This document shows positions 52,970 to 61,442 of a DNA stretch of 64,000 bases, piece by piece. Position 1 is the first letter of the stretch. Every line of letters starts with the position of its first letter. The DNA lies in contig NC_012029.1 in assembly GCF_000022205.1 (NCBI RefSeq), positions 186,001 to 250,000 on the forward strand, read 5' to 3'. The notes beneath the pieces were generated by a model. The model made no database searches and was not told where the DNA came from. It saw only the letters and a list, made by a program, of their open reading frames with translations. The stretch is from Halorubrum lacusprofundi ATCC 49239 (lineage in GTDB: Archaea; Halobacteriota; Halobacteria; Halobacteriales; Haloferacaceae). The position numbers and the translations under genes are program-made.

Positions 52970-54190
52970 TTAGTCGAACTCGCCGAACCGCGTGACGGTC
53001 TCAAGCTCCTCGGCCGGCGGGTCCTCGAAGGCGTCCCGCGCGATCGACCGGCGGTGGACCTCGTCGGCGCCGTCGACGAGGCGGAACTGCCGGACGTTCT
53101 CGTGGAAGCGCGCGATCGGCAGGTCGTACGCGATCCCGTTGCCGCCGCAGAACTGGAGCGCGTCGTCGATCGCCTCCTGCGTCACGTTCGCCGCGAACGT
53201 CTTTGCCATCGCGACCTCGATGCGCGCCTCGTGACCGTCGGCGATCCGCCCGGCGGCGTGCCGGACCATCGTGCGCGCGGCGTGGAGCTCGGTGCGGCGG
53301 TCGGCGATCCGGAACCGCGGCCCCTGCTTCTCCGAGAGCGGTTCGCCGAACCCCTCCCGCTCGGAGAGGTAGGCGGTCGCGATGTCGAGCGCGCGATCGG
53401 CCATCCCGGCGTACCGCATGCAGTGGGTGAGCCGGGCCGGACCCAGCCGCTGTTGGACGAGGGTGAACCCCTCGTTCTCCTCGCCGAGCGTGTTCTCGAC
53501 CGGCACGCGCACGTCGTCGAACCGGATCTCGGCGTGCGTCGTCCCGACCAGCCCCTCGCCGAGGTGCGGGATGTTCCGAACGACCTCGACGCCGTCGGCG
53601 TCGGCGGGCACGAGGATAACCGAACAACCGGCGTACGGATGCGCCTCCTGATCGGTGCGGGCGAACACGAGGAGGAGGTTCGCCTCGACGCCGCCGGTCG
53701 TCCACCACTTGTGGCCGTCGATGACCCACTCGTCGCCGTCTTTCTCGGCGGTCGTCGCCAGCATTTTCGGGTCCGACCCCCCGCCCTGCATCGGCTCGGT
53801 CATCGCGAACCCCGAGTCGATCTCCGCGGCCGCCAACGGGCGGAGCCAGCGCTCCTTCTGTGCGTCGGTGGCCGCGATCTCGAGGGTGTGCATGTTCCCC
53901 TCGTCGGGCGCCGCACACCGGAGCGCCGTCGGCCCGAGCAGGCTCCGGCCCGCCTCTTCGAACACCGGCAGCATCTCGCGGAACCCGAGTCCGAGCCCGC
54001 CGTACTCCTCGGCGACCTGCGGGGCGTAGATCCCCTCGTCGCGCGCGGCGTCGCGCAGCGCCTCTATGTCCGCCGGCGGGATCGGTCCTCGGCCGAGCCA
54101 CTCCCGCTCGACCGGAAGCACCGTCTCGTCGACGAACTCCCTGACGGCCTCGGCGATCTCCGGCCCGCGACCGATATCGTCGTACTCCAT
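52970..54190 (-). CDS. Acyl-CoA dehydrogenase
   Basis: A 406-residue FAD enzyme that introduces a 2,3-double bond in acyl-CoA. The N-terminal helical domain is about 1-125. The middle beta domain has F-A-M-T-E-P and W-W-T-T-G-G. The C-terminal helical domain has A-L-Q-F-C-G-G-N-G-I-A-Y-D and R-D-A-F. It resembles the ACAD10/11 group that acts with an APH-fold partner. A gene of that fold, divergent on the other strand, is its neighbour. The start is the ATG at 54190, with AT-rich promoter DNA before it. Confidence 0.92.
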   Translation of the reverse strand: MEYDDIGRGPEIAEAVREFVDETVLPVEREWLGRGPIPPADIEALRDAARDEGIYAPQVAEEYGGLGLGFREMLPVFEEAGRSLLGPTALRCAAPDEGNMHTLEIAATDAQKERWLRPLAAAEIDSGFAMTEPMQGGGSDPKMLATTAEKDGDEWVIDGHKWWTTGGVEANLLLVFARTDQEAHPYAGCSVILVPADADGVEVVRNIPHLGEGLVGTTHAEIRFDDVRVPVENTLGEENEGFTLVQQRLGPARLTHCMRYAGMADRALDIATAYLSEREGFGEPLSEKQGPRFRIADRRTELHAARTMVRHAAGRIADGHEARIEVAMAKTFAANVTQEAIDDALQFCGGNGIAYDLPIARFHENVRQFRLVDGADEVHRRSIARDAFEDPPAEELETVTRFGEFD

Positions 54191-54371
54191 AGCAACTCTT
54201 GTTTAGCAATGTAAATAGTAGTTCCGACGATCTGCCCCAAAAGGCTATAAATCCCGAGCATAACCAGTTCTGTATCGCAAACTGATTTACAATGTTAGTC
54301 AAATTCGCCGAAAACGGTGAAAGCCGTTCGGGACCGGGGCCGGAGGAGGGCCGGCCGGAGGCGGATCGCCC

Positions 54372-55439
54372 GTGAGCGACCCCGACTACCTCGACCGACT
54401 GGTCGACGACGACGCGCTCGGGGCGTACCTGACCGCCGAGTTCGGGTCGGCGGACACGTTCGCCGTCGAGCGGCACGCCGAGGGTCACTCCAACGAGACG
54501 CTGTTCGTCACGTGGGGCGACCGCGAACTGGTGGTTCGGCGGCCGCCCCCCGGCGAGACGGCCGACACGGCCCACGACGTGCTCCGGGAGTACCGCGTGG
54601 TCGACGCGCTCGGTGACACCGACGTTCCCGTCCCGCGGACGCTTCGCGCCTGTGACGACCACGGGGTCCTCGGCAGCGACTTCTACCTCATGGAGCGCGC
54701 CGAGGGGGACGTACTTCGGGAGACCGAGCCGGAGCGCTTCGCCAATCCGGCCGCCCGAGAGCGGGTCGGGACCGGGCTCGTCGACACGCTGGCGGCGATC
54801 CACGGGGTCGACTACGAGGCGGTCGGGCTCGGCGACTTCGGCCGCCCTGCGGGGTATACGGCCCGACAGGTCGAGCGCTGGACCGGGCAGCTCGAGTGGG
54901 CGTTCGAGACGACGACGGAAGTCAGAGAGGTCCCCGACCTGATCGCCGTCGGCGAGTGGCTCGCCGACAATGCCCCCGACGAGCACCCCGAGACGCTCGT
55001 CCACGGCGACTTCAAGCTCGACAACGTGATGTACGGCCCCGGAACGCCCCCGGCGGTCGTCGCCGTCTTCGACTGGGAGCTGTCGACGCTCGGCGACCCG
55101 CTCGCCGATCTCGGCTGGCTGCTCCTGTTCTGGTACGACGAGGGCGATCCGGACCCGGCGATGCCCGAGCTGATGTCGACGTTCACCGCGCGGGAGGGGT
55201 ACCCGACCCGCGCGGAGCTGATCGCTCGGTACGAGACGACGACGGGACGCGAGTTCGCCCACGAGCGGTTCTACCGCGCGCTCGCGGCCTACAAGATGGC
55301 CGGGCTGGGCGAGATGTTCCTCGCGCGGCACCTGAACGACGACAGCGACGATCCGCTGTATCCGAAGATGGAGGCACAGGTGCCCACGCTCGCGGCCCGG
55401 ACGCTCGCGTACGTCGAGGGCGAGACCGAGCGGCTGTGA
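54372..55439 (+). CDS. Phosphotransferase family protein (APH/ACAD10-like)
   Basis: A 355-residue protein-kinase-like fold protein. The catalytic loop is H-G-D-F-K-L-D-N-V-M (H-x-D-x-x-x-x-N) and the metal motif is F-D-W-E-L-S. It begins at GTG and is divergent from the acyl-CoA dehydrogenase. In mammalian ACAD10/11 these two domains are fused, where they phosphorylate and dehydrate hydroxyacyl-CoAs. Here they are separate genes, so a similar pathway step is plausible but unproven. It is convergent with the SDR gene. Confidence 0.88.
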   Translation: MSDPDYLDRLVDDDALGAYLTAEFGSADTFAVERHAEGHSNETLFVTWGDRELVVRRPPPGETADTAHDVLREYRVVDALGDTDVPVPRTLRACDDHGVLGSDFYLMERAEGDVLRETEPERFANPAARERVGTGLVDTLAAIHGVDYEAVGLGDFGRPAGYTARQVERWTGQLEWAFETTTEVREVPDLIAVGEWLADNAPDEHPETLVHGDFKLDNVMYGPGTPPAVVAVFDWELSTLGDPLADLGWLLLFWYDEGDPDPAMPELMSTFTAREGYPTRAELIARYETTTGREFAHERFYRALAAYKMAGLGEMFLARHLNDDSDDPLYPKMEAQVPTLAARTLAYVEGETERL

Positions 55440-56231
55440 CTACCGCGCCGTCCAGCCGCCGTCGGCGGCGAGCGTCTCGCCGGTGACGAAACTCGCCGCG
55501 TCGCTCGCGAGGAAGACGGCCGGTCCCGCGATCTCCATCGGATCGGCGAAGCGATCGAGGGGTGTCCGGTCGAGGATCGACTGCCGAAGCCGCTCGTTCT
55601 CCTGTAGCGTCTCCGTGAGGTCGGTCGCGACGTAGCCCGGGGCGACCGCGTTCACCCGCACCTCAGGCGCCCAGTCCATCGCCGCGCTCTTCGTGAGCCC
55701 GACGAGGCCGTGTTTCGAGGCGACGTACGGGTGCTGTTTCGGGAGGCCGACCTCTCCCGCCACGCTGGCGACGTTGACGACGCTCCCGCCAGCCTCCTTC
55801 AGGTGCGGGCCGGCGGCTCGGAGAGTTCGGAACGCCCCTCGAAGGTTCACGTCCAAGACCGAATCGACGGCGTCGCTCTCGATTTCCGCTGGGTCGCCGA
55901 GCGCGTCGCCGGGGTTGAATCCGGCGTTGTTGACCAAAATATCCAGGGAGCCGAACGCGTCGACGATCTCCTCGACGAGCGCCTCTACGTCGTCGTCGTC
56001 GGTCACGTCGGCAGTGATACCGCGCGCTTCGACGCCGAAATCGCGGGCCTCGTCGGCGACGGCCTCGACCTCGGCCGCGGTCCGCGCCGAGGGGACGACC
56101 GTCGCTCCCGCGGCGGCCATCCCGAGGGTTATCGCTCGTCCGATCCCCCGGCCGCCGCCGGTGACGACGGCGACCCGCCCGGTGAGGTCCGGGAGGGAGT
56201 CGTCCGGCGTCAGGGTGGTGTCTTCGGTCAT
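55440..56231 (-). CDS. SDR-family NAD(P)-dependent oxidoreductase
   Basis: A 263-residue classical short-chain dehydrogenase. The cofactor motif T-G-G-G-R-G-I-G is near 24-31, N-N-A-G follows, and the catalytic Y-V-A-S-K is near 174-178 with Ser in N-V-A-S-V-A-G. It is FabG/HADH-like, so it probably acts on a 3-hydroxyacyl-CoA or related alcohol. It is the last gene of the operon with the acyl-CoA ligase and ABC transporter. Its ATG overlaps the ligase stop by 4 nt; earlier in-frame codons lie inside the ligase gene. Confidence 0.92.
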   Translation of the reverse strand: MTEDTTLTPDDSLPDLTGRVAVVTGGGRGIGRAITLGMAAAGATVVPSARTAAEVEAVADEARDFGVEARGITADVTDDDDVEALVEEIVDAFGSLDILVNNAGFNPGDALGDPAEIESDAVDSVLDVNLRGAFRTLRAAGPHLKEAGGSVVNVASVAGEVGLPKQHPYVASKHGLVGLTKSAAMDWAPEVRVNAVAPGYVATDLTETLQENERLRQSILDRTPLDRFADPMEIAGPAVFLASDAASFVTGETLAADGGWTAR

Positions 56232-57877
56232 TCTCCACCCTCCTCTCCCGGCGCGTACGGCAGAGCGGGATCGTCGACGGTCTCCCGGAGCGTCTTCTTG
56301 TCGAACTTCCCGGTCGCGGTCTTCGGAATCTCCTCGCGGAACCGCACGTCGTCCGGGAGCCACCACCGCGGGAACTCGTCGGCGAGGAACGTTCGGATCC
56401 CCTCGACGTCGAGCTCGCGGCCCGCCTTCGGCACGACGAACGCCAGCGGGCGCTCCTGCCAGCGCTCGTGGGACGCCGCGATCACGACCGCCTCGGCGAC
56501 GTCCTCGTGGGCCATCAAGGCGTTCTCCAACTCGATGCTGGAGATCCACTCGCCGCCCGACTTGATCACGTCCTTGACCCGGTCGACGACCTCCATGTAC
56601 CCGTCTTCGTCGACGGTGGCGATGTCGCCGGTGCGGAGCCACCGCGCCCCGCCGTCGTCGGCCGCGACGAAGTCCGTCGCGTCGGCCTCCGGGCGGTCGT
56701 AGTACTCTTCGACGACCGAGGGTCCCCGGACGAGCAGTTCGCCGAACGCCTCGCCGTCCCAGGCGACCGGCTTGTCGTCGTCGTCGACGACCCGCATTTC
56801 AAGGCCGGGCGAGAGCAGCCCCTGTTTCGCCCGTTTGTCGAGTTTCGCCTCGCGATCGGCACCGGCCATCGCCGAGGTCGGTCGGGAGACCGAGCCGATA
56901 CTCATCGTCTCGGTCATCCCCCACGCGTGTTCGATCGTCACGTCGTGTTCGTCCTCGTACCGGCGCATCACCTCTCGGGGCGCCGCGCTCCCGCCGACGA
57001 CGATCCGCTCCAGCGAGGAGAGATCGCCGCCGTGCTCGTCGAGGTGGTCGAGCACGTCGATCCAGACGGTGGGCACGCCCGCCGTGAGCGTCACGCCCTC
57101 GGACTCGATCAGCTCGACGAGGTCCGCGGGGTCCGGGGACGGTCCCGGATACACCTGTTTCGCGCCGGCCATCGTCACGGCGTAGGGGAACTCCCACGAG
57201 TTTACGTGAAACATGGGAACGACGGGCATCACCACGTCGTCCTCGGCGATGTCGAGCGCGGCGGGCGTCATCACCATCATCGCGTGGGCGTAGATCATCT
57301 TGTGCGTGTACTCGACGCCCTTCGGCTTCCCCGTGGTGCCGGAGGTGTAACACATCCCGGCCGGGTCGTCCTCCGAGAGCGGCGGCCACGATTCTACCGG
57401 GTCGGCGTCCGCGATCAGCTCCTCGAACGCCGAGAGCGGCAGGTCGGACTCCGTCTCCGGCACCGAATCACCCATGACGACGACCTCGCGGACGCCGTCG
57501 ATCCGGTCCCACAGTCGGTCGAGCGTCGCGACGGCGTCGCGGTCGACGATCAGCACGTCGTCCGCGGCGTCGTTGATGATGTACTCGACGTGGTCGTCCT
57601 GTAAGAGGAGGTTCACCGTGTGGAGCTGGGCGCCCGAGAGGGGGACCGCGTAGTACGCCTCGAAGTGCCGGTGGGTGTTCCACCCGAGCGTTCCGACGCG
57701 GTCGCCGGGCTCGACGCCCAACTCCGCGAGCGCGGCCGCGAGCCGCCGGACGCGGTCGCCGAAGTCGGCGTACGTGTAGCGGTCGACCCCGTCGTGGGTG
57801 CGGGAGACGACCTCCGTCTCCGGGAACAGTCGGGTCGCCCGCCAGAAGAACGGGCGGAGCGTGAGCTCTTCAGGCAT
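56228..57877 (-). CDS. AMP-dependent acyl-CoA ligase (fatty/carboxylic acid-CoA synthetase)
   Basis: A 549-residue adenylate-forming enzyme that activates a carboxylic acid to its CoA ester. The P-loop motif is T-S-G-T-T-G-K-P-K-G near 183-192, followed by G-D-I-A-T-V-D-E-D-G-Y and the K-S-G-G-E-W-I hinge. The catalytic Lys lies in P-K-T-A-T-G-K. Medium- or long-chain and aromatic acids are possible substrates. It overlaps the ABC ATPase gene by 8 nt, so it is translated with the importer. Confidence 0.93.
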   Translation of the reverse strand: MPEELTLRPFFWRATRLFPETEVVSRTHDGVDRYTYADFGDRVRRLAAALAELGVEPGDRVGTLGWNTHRHFEAYYAVPLSGAQLHTVNLLLQDDHVEYIINDAADDVLIVDRDAVATLDRLWDRIDGVREVVVMGDSVPETESDLPLSAFEELIADADPVESWPPLSEDDPAGMCYTSGTTGKPKGVEYTHKMIYAHAMMVMTPAALDIAEDDVVMPVVPMFHVNSWEFPYAVTMAGAKQVYPGPSPDPADLVELIESEGVTLTAGVPTVWIDVLDHLDEHGGDLSSLERIVVGGSAAPREVMRRYEDEHDVTIEHAWGMTETMSIGSVSRPTSAMAGADREAKLDKRAKQGLLSPGLEMRVVDDDDKPVAWDGEAFGELLVRGPSVVEEYYDRPEADATDFVAADDGGARWLRTGDIATVDEDGYMEVVDRVKDVIKSGGEWISSIELENALMAHEDVAEAVVIAASHERWQERPLAFVVPKAGRELDVEGIRTFLADEFPRWWLPDDVRFREEIPKTATGKFDKKTLRETVDDPALPYAPGEEGGE

Positions 57878-58583
57878 CCGCAGTCCCCACGGAGAGATAC
57901 GTTTCGAGGAGATCGTCGCGGTCGCGGATCTCCTCGACGGTGCCGTCGAACACGATCTGTCCGGTGTCCATGATGTAGCCCCGTTCCGCCAGATCGAACG
58001 CGAAGTCCACGTTCTGTTCGGTCAGGAGGACGGTCACGTTCTCGTCGACGACCGTCTGGACGATCTCCCGGAGGTCGTCGACGATGACCGGCGCGAGTCC
58101 CTCGGTGGGCTCGTCCAACAGGAGCACGTCTGGCGCCTGTACCAGCGCGCGAGCGACCGATACCATCTGCTGTTCGCCGCCGCTGAGGTTCTGCCCGTCG
58201 TTTTTCCGCAACGGATCGAGCGCCGGGAACAGTTCGTACATCTCCTCGACCGGCCGCGGGTCGCTCGCGAGGTTGTGCGCGAGTCGGAGGTTCTCGTGGA
58301 CCGTCAGAGTAGGAAACACCCGCCGGTCCTCCGGGACGAGTGAGATCCCGAGTTCGTTGATCTCGTCGGGGGAGAGCCCGGAAATCTCCTCGCCCCGGTA
58401 GGTGATCGATCCGGTTCGCGGCGGCGACGCACCGACGATGGAGCGCATCGTCGTCGTCTTTCCGGCGCCGTTTCGCCCGAGTAGCGTCACCACTTCGCCC
58501 TCGTTGATCTCGAGTGAGATCCCGTGGAGGACGTGGCTGTTCCCGTAGTACGTGTTAATGTTGTCGACGTCGAGTATCGTCAT
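57870..58583 (-). CDS. livF: ABC transporter ATP-binding protein (LivF type)
   Basis: A 237-residue ATPase of a branched-chain-amino-acid-type (HAAT) importer. Walker A is G-R-N-G-A-G-K-T-T near 37-45, the signature is L-S-G-G-E-Q-Q, and Walker B is L-L-L-D-E-P-T-E-G-L. LivF forms a heterodimer with LivG below the LivHM channel. It overlaps livG by 4 nt and the ligase by 8 nt. The transported substrate may be an acid, not an amino acid. Confidence 0.92.
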   Translation of the reverse strand: MTILDVDNINTYYGNSHVLHGISLEINEGEVVTLLGRNGAGKTTTMRSIVGASPPRTGSITYRGEEISGLSPDEINELGISLVPEDRRVFPTLTVHENLRLAHNLASDPRPVEEMYELFPALDPLRKNDGQNLSGGEQQMVSVARALVQAPDVLLLDEPTEGLAPVIVDDLREIVQTVVDENVTVLLTEQNVDFAFDLAERGYIMDTGQIVFDGTVEEIRDRDDLLETYLSVGTADA

Positions 58584-59353
58584 ACGCTATCACTCCCCAA
58601 GTACGCCTCGGTCACACGGTCGTCCGTCAACACGTCCTCCGGCGTCCCGTCGGCGAGGATCGCTCCCTCGGCGAGCACGACAATTCGGTCGGAGATGTCG
58701 GTGACGACGTCCATGTTGTGCTCGGTCACGACGAACGTGGCGTCCAGATCCGCGTCGAGTTCGCGGATCAGCGAGACGATCTCGGTGACCTCCGTCGGGT
58801 TCATCCCCGCGGTCGGCTCGTCCATCAGGAACACGTCGGGCTCGATGGCGAGCGCCAAGGCGATCTCGACGGTCCGCTTCTCGCCGTGACTCAGCGTGTC
58901 GCACGGCGTGTCCGCGATATCGGTGAGCCCCGTCAGCTCCAACAGCTCCTCGATGTCGACCTCGAGTGCCTCGTCGCCGGCCGCCCGCGATCGGAAGTCG
59001 AGGCGCGTCCCCTCGTGGCTGATCCGAGCGACTCGGACGTTCTCGCGGACCGTGAGCCCCTCGAAGATATTCGTGATCTGGTAGGAGCGCGAGAGCCCGG
59101 CCTGTGCGACCTCGTGCGGCTCCGCGTCGGTGATGTCGGCGAGGCCGCCCTCGCCGTCGTCCCGGAGCCAGATCGACCCCGAGGTCGGCCGGAGCACGCC
59201 CGTCAACAGGTTGTAGAACGTGGTCTTGCCGGCCCCGTTCGGGCCGATGATGCTGGTGATCTCGCTGTCGTCGATCTCGATCGACACGTCGTCGACAGCG
59301 GTCAGTTCGCCGAACTGTTTGCGGAGGTCTTCGGTCTTGAGAACGGTCGTCAC
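58580..59353 (-). CDS. livG: ABC transporter ATP-binding protein (LivG type)
   Basis: A 257-residue ATPase. Walker A is G-P-N-G-A-G-K-T-T, the signature is L-S-H-G-E-K-R (His at the third position is normal for LivG), and Walker B is F-L-M-D-E-P-T-A-G-M. The C-terminal Y-L-G-S extension is the usual LivG end. It pairs with LivF. It overlaps both neighbours by 4 nt. Confidence 0.92.
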   Translation of the reverse strand: MTTVLKTEDLRKQFGELTAVDDVSIEIDDSEITSIIGPNGAGKTTFYNLLTGVLRPTSGSIWLRDDGEGGLADITDAEPHEVAQAGLSRSYQITNIFEGLTVRENVRVARISHEGTRLDFRSRAAGDEALEVDIEELLELTGLTDIADTPCDTLSHGEKRTVEIALALAIEPDVFLMDEPTAGMNPTEVTEIVSLIRELDADLDATFVVTEHNMDVVTDISDRIVVLAEGAILADGTPEDVLTDDRVTEAYLGSDSV

Positions 59354-60537
59354 GAGTTATCACCGCGGTCGGTCCGTGCTTCGTCGTCGGCCGGTGCAGT
59401 CGCTCCTGTGCCGCGGGAGCGCTCGTCGCTGCTGGCGGTCTCTCCGCCATCAGCGTCCCCTCCGCCATCAGCGTCCCCTCCGCCGTCTCCGAGCAGTCGA
59501 TCGCGGAGCAGCAGGAGTCCGCCGACGGCCCCCTGCTTGAAGTACAGCACCACACCGATGAGCAGCGCGCCGAAGAACAGCTCCCAGTACGCTTCGAGCG
59601 TCGGGAAGCGGCTGATTCCCCAGCGGATGTATAGGAAGACGAACGCGCCCACGATCGGGCCGGAGAAGTACGTCGCGCCGCCGATCACGGTAGCGATGAC
59701 GGCGATCGCGCTCGTCGACCAGTGGGTCAGTCCCGGGGACGCGACGCTCGCGAGCCCCGCGCGCAACACGCCGGCGATCCCGACGATCGCCGCCGAGATA
59801 ATGAACGTCATCCAGCGGTGGTGTCTGACGTCGATCCCGAGCGCCGACGCCCGGTCGGGGCTCTCGCGGATCGCCTTACAGACGGTGCCGAACGGTGAGT
59901 TGACGACGCGCCACGTTCCGTACGTCGCGGCGAGCACGACGACCACGGTGAGGGCGTAGTACGTCCGTCGGGCGCCGATCCGGAAGCTCCCGCCACCGAT
60001 GTCGACGCTCCCGAGCAGGACGATGATCCCGTCGGTCCCGTTCGTCAGCCCCGCCGGGTCTTGGATGATCAGTGAGTAGCCGAGCATTCCGAACGCGAGG
60101 GTAATCAGCGCGAAGTAGATCTCCTCTAACCGGACGCTGAGCCACCCGACGGGCACCGCCACGACGACGACGAGTGCTAAGCCGACGACGCCGCCGACGA
60201 CGAACGTGACGAGCGGGGAGATCCCGGATCCGACGAGGTCGGCGAACACCGGCCCCAGGTCTCGCAACACGATCGCGACTCCGTACGCGCCGCCCGCGTA
60301 GAACAGGCCGTGACCGAACGACAGCAGACCGGTGTAGCCGTACAGCAGGTTGAACCCGAGCGCGAACAGCGCGACGACGAGGAAGTCGGTGAACAGATAT
60401 ATCTGGAAGGACGGTCCGAACGCCAACAGGATCAGGCCGAGCGCGCCGAGGAGCCCGAACCGTTCGCGGGTCCAGCCGTCGGCGACGGCCGAGCCGAACT
60501 CGCTGACGCGGCCGCCGGTGTCGGTCGACGCGCTCAT
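59350..60537 (-). CDS. livM: ABC transporter permease (LivM type)
   Basis: A 395-residue permease with about ten hydrophobic helices. The family segment L-S-F-G-H-G-L-F-Y-A-G-G-A-Y appears at about 71-84, and the EAA-like cytoplasmic loop is I-R-E-S-P-D-R-A-S-A-L-G. The C-terminal 45 residues are a Gly/Asp/Glu low-complexity tail created partly by an 18-bp tandem repeat. It pairs with LivH to form the channel. It overlaps livG and livH by 4 nt. Confidence 0.9.
   Translation of the reverse strand: MSASTDTGGRVSEFGSAVADGWTRERFGLLGALGLILLAFGPSFQIYLFTDFLVVALFALGFNLLYGYTGLLSFGHGLFYAGGAYGVAIVLRDLGPVFADLVGSGISPLVTFVVGGVVGLALVVVVAVPVGWLSVRLEEIYFALITLAFGMLGYSLIIQDPAGLTNGTDGIIVLLGSVDIGGGSFRIGARRTYYALTVVVVLAATYGTWRVVNSPFGTVCKAIRESPDRASALGIDVRHHRWMTFIISAAIVGIAGVLRAGLASVASPGLTHWSTSAIAVIATVIGGATYFSGPIVGAFVFLYIRWGISRFPTLEAYWELFFGALLIGVVLYFKQGAVGGLLLLRDRLLGDGGGDADGGGDADGGETASSDERSRGTGATAPADDEARTDRGDNS
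59446..59481 (-). repeat. 18-bp tandem repeat in the livM tail
   Basis: Two exact 18-bp copies (59446-59463, 59464-59481) encode the repeated G-G-D-A-D-G hexapeptide in the acidic C-terminus of LivM. A partial third copy follows. The repeat preserves the frame. Confidence 0.8.
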
Positions 60538-61427
60538 TCGCCGATCCCTCCGAAGAGCCCCTCAGGACGGAACAGCAACACGATCACCATCGCGAGGAAC
60601 GGGATCGCGATGCTGCCGGCGCTGATGAACTGCGGGCCGAGGCTCTGCATCATCCCGATGAGCATCGCGCCGACGAACGCCCCGCTCATGGAGCCGAGCC
60701 CGCCGATGACGACGACGATGAACGCGTCGATGATCACCTGATCGCCGAGCGCCGGGCTGGTCGACTGTAGCGGCGAGGAGAGCGCGCCGCCGAGGCCGGC
60801 GAGCACGCTCCCGAGGAAGAAGACGCCGGTGTACAGGCGCGGTACGTCGACGCCGAGCATCGACGCCATCTCGCGGTCAGAGGAGGTGCCCCGCACCAGC
60901 GAGCCGAAGTACGTCCGCGTGATGAACAGCCAGAGGCTCACTAACACCGCGACCGCGAGGCCGATGACGACCAGCCGGTACGCGCTGAAGGTGCTCCCGC
61001 CGAGTGCCACCGAGAAGTTGAACACGTCGGGCGGGTCGATCGAGTACGACCCCGATCCCCAGATGAATCGGACCGCCTCGTGGATCACGAGGACGAATCC
61101 AAACGTGACGATGAGCTGGTCGAGATCCGCGTCGACCCGGTCGTACAGCGGTCGGATCGCCGCAAACTCGATGGCGGCGCCGACGACACCCACCGCGAGG
61201 GCACCGGCGACGACGGCGAGCCAGAAGTTGTCGACGACGTTCGTCACGACGGCGAGCGTCACGTACGCGCCGAGCATGTAGAAGCCGCCGTGTGCGAAAT
61301 TGAGGACGCCGAGCACGCCGAAGATGAGACTCAGCCCGACGGCGATCAGGAAGAGTCGACTCCCGAGGCTCAGCCCGATGATGACGTCGGCGATCCCGAT
61401 CAGTGGAACGAGAGATGGTAGACTCAT
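60534..61427 (-). CDS. livH: ABC transporter permease (LivH type)
   Basis: A 297-residue permease with about eight hydrophobic helices. The conserved L-N-F-A-H-G-G-F-Y-M-L-G-A-Y is at about 43-56. The cytoplasmic loop contains R-G-T-S-S-D-R-E-M-A, with a LivH-type coupling helix. It lies 15 bp downstream of the binding-protein gene and overlaps livM by 4 nt. Confidence 0.9.
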   Translation of the reverse strand: MSLPSLVPLIGIADVIIGLSLGSRLFLIAVGLSLIFGVLGVLNFAHGGFYMLGAYVTLAVVTNVVDNFWLAVVAGALAVGVVGAAIEFAAIRPLYDRVDADLDQLIVTFGFVLVIHEAVRFIWGSGSYSIDPPDVFNFSVALGGSTFSAYRLVVIGLAVAVLVSLWLFITRTYFGSLVRGTSSDREMASMLGVDVPRLYTGVFFLGSVLAGLGGALSSPLQSTSPALGDQVIIDAFIVVVIGGLGSMSGAFVGAMLIGMMQSLGPQFISAGSIAIPFLAMVIVLLFRPEGLFGGIGE

Positions 61428-61442
61428 GGAGTCGACCGCGGA

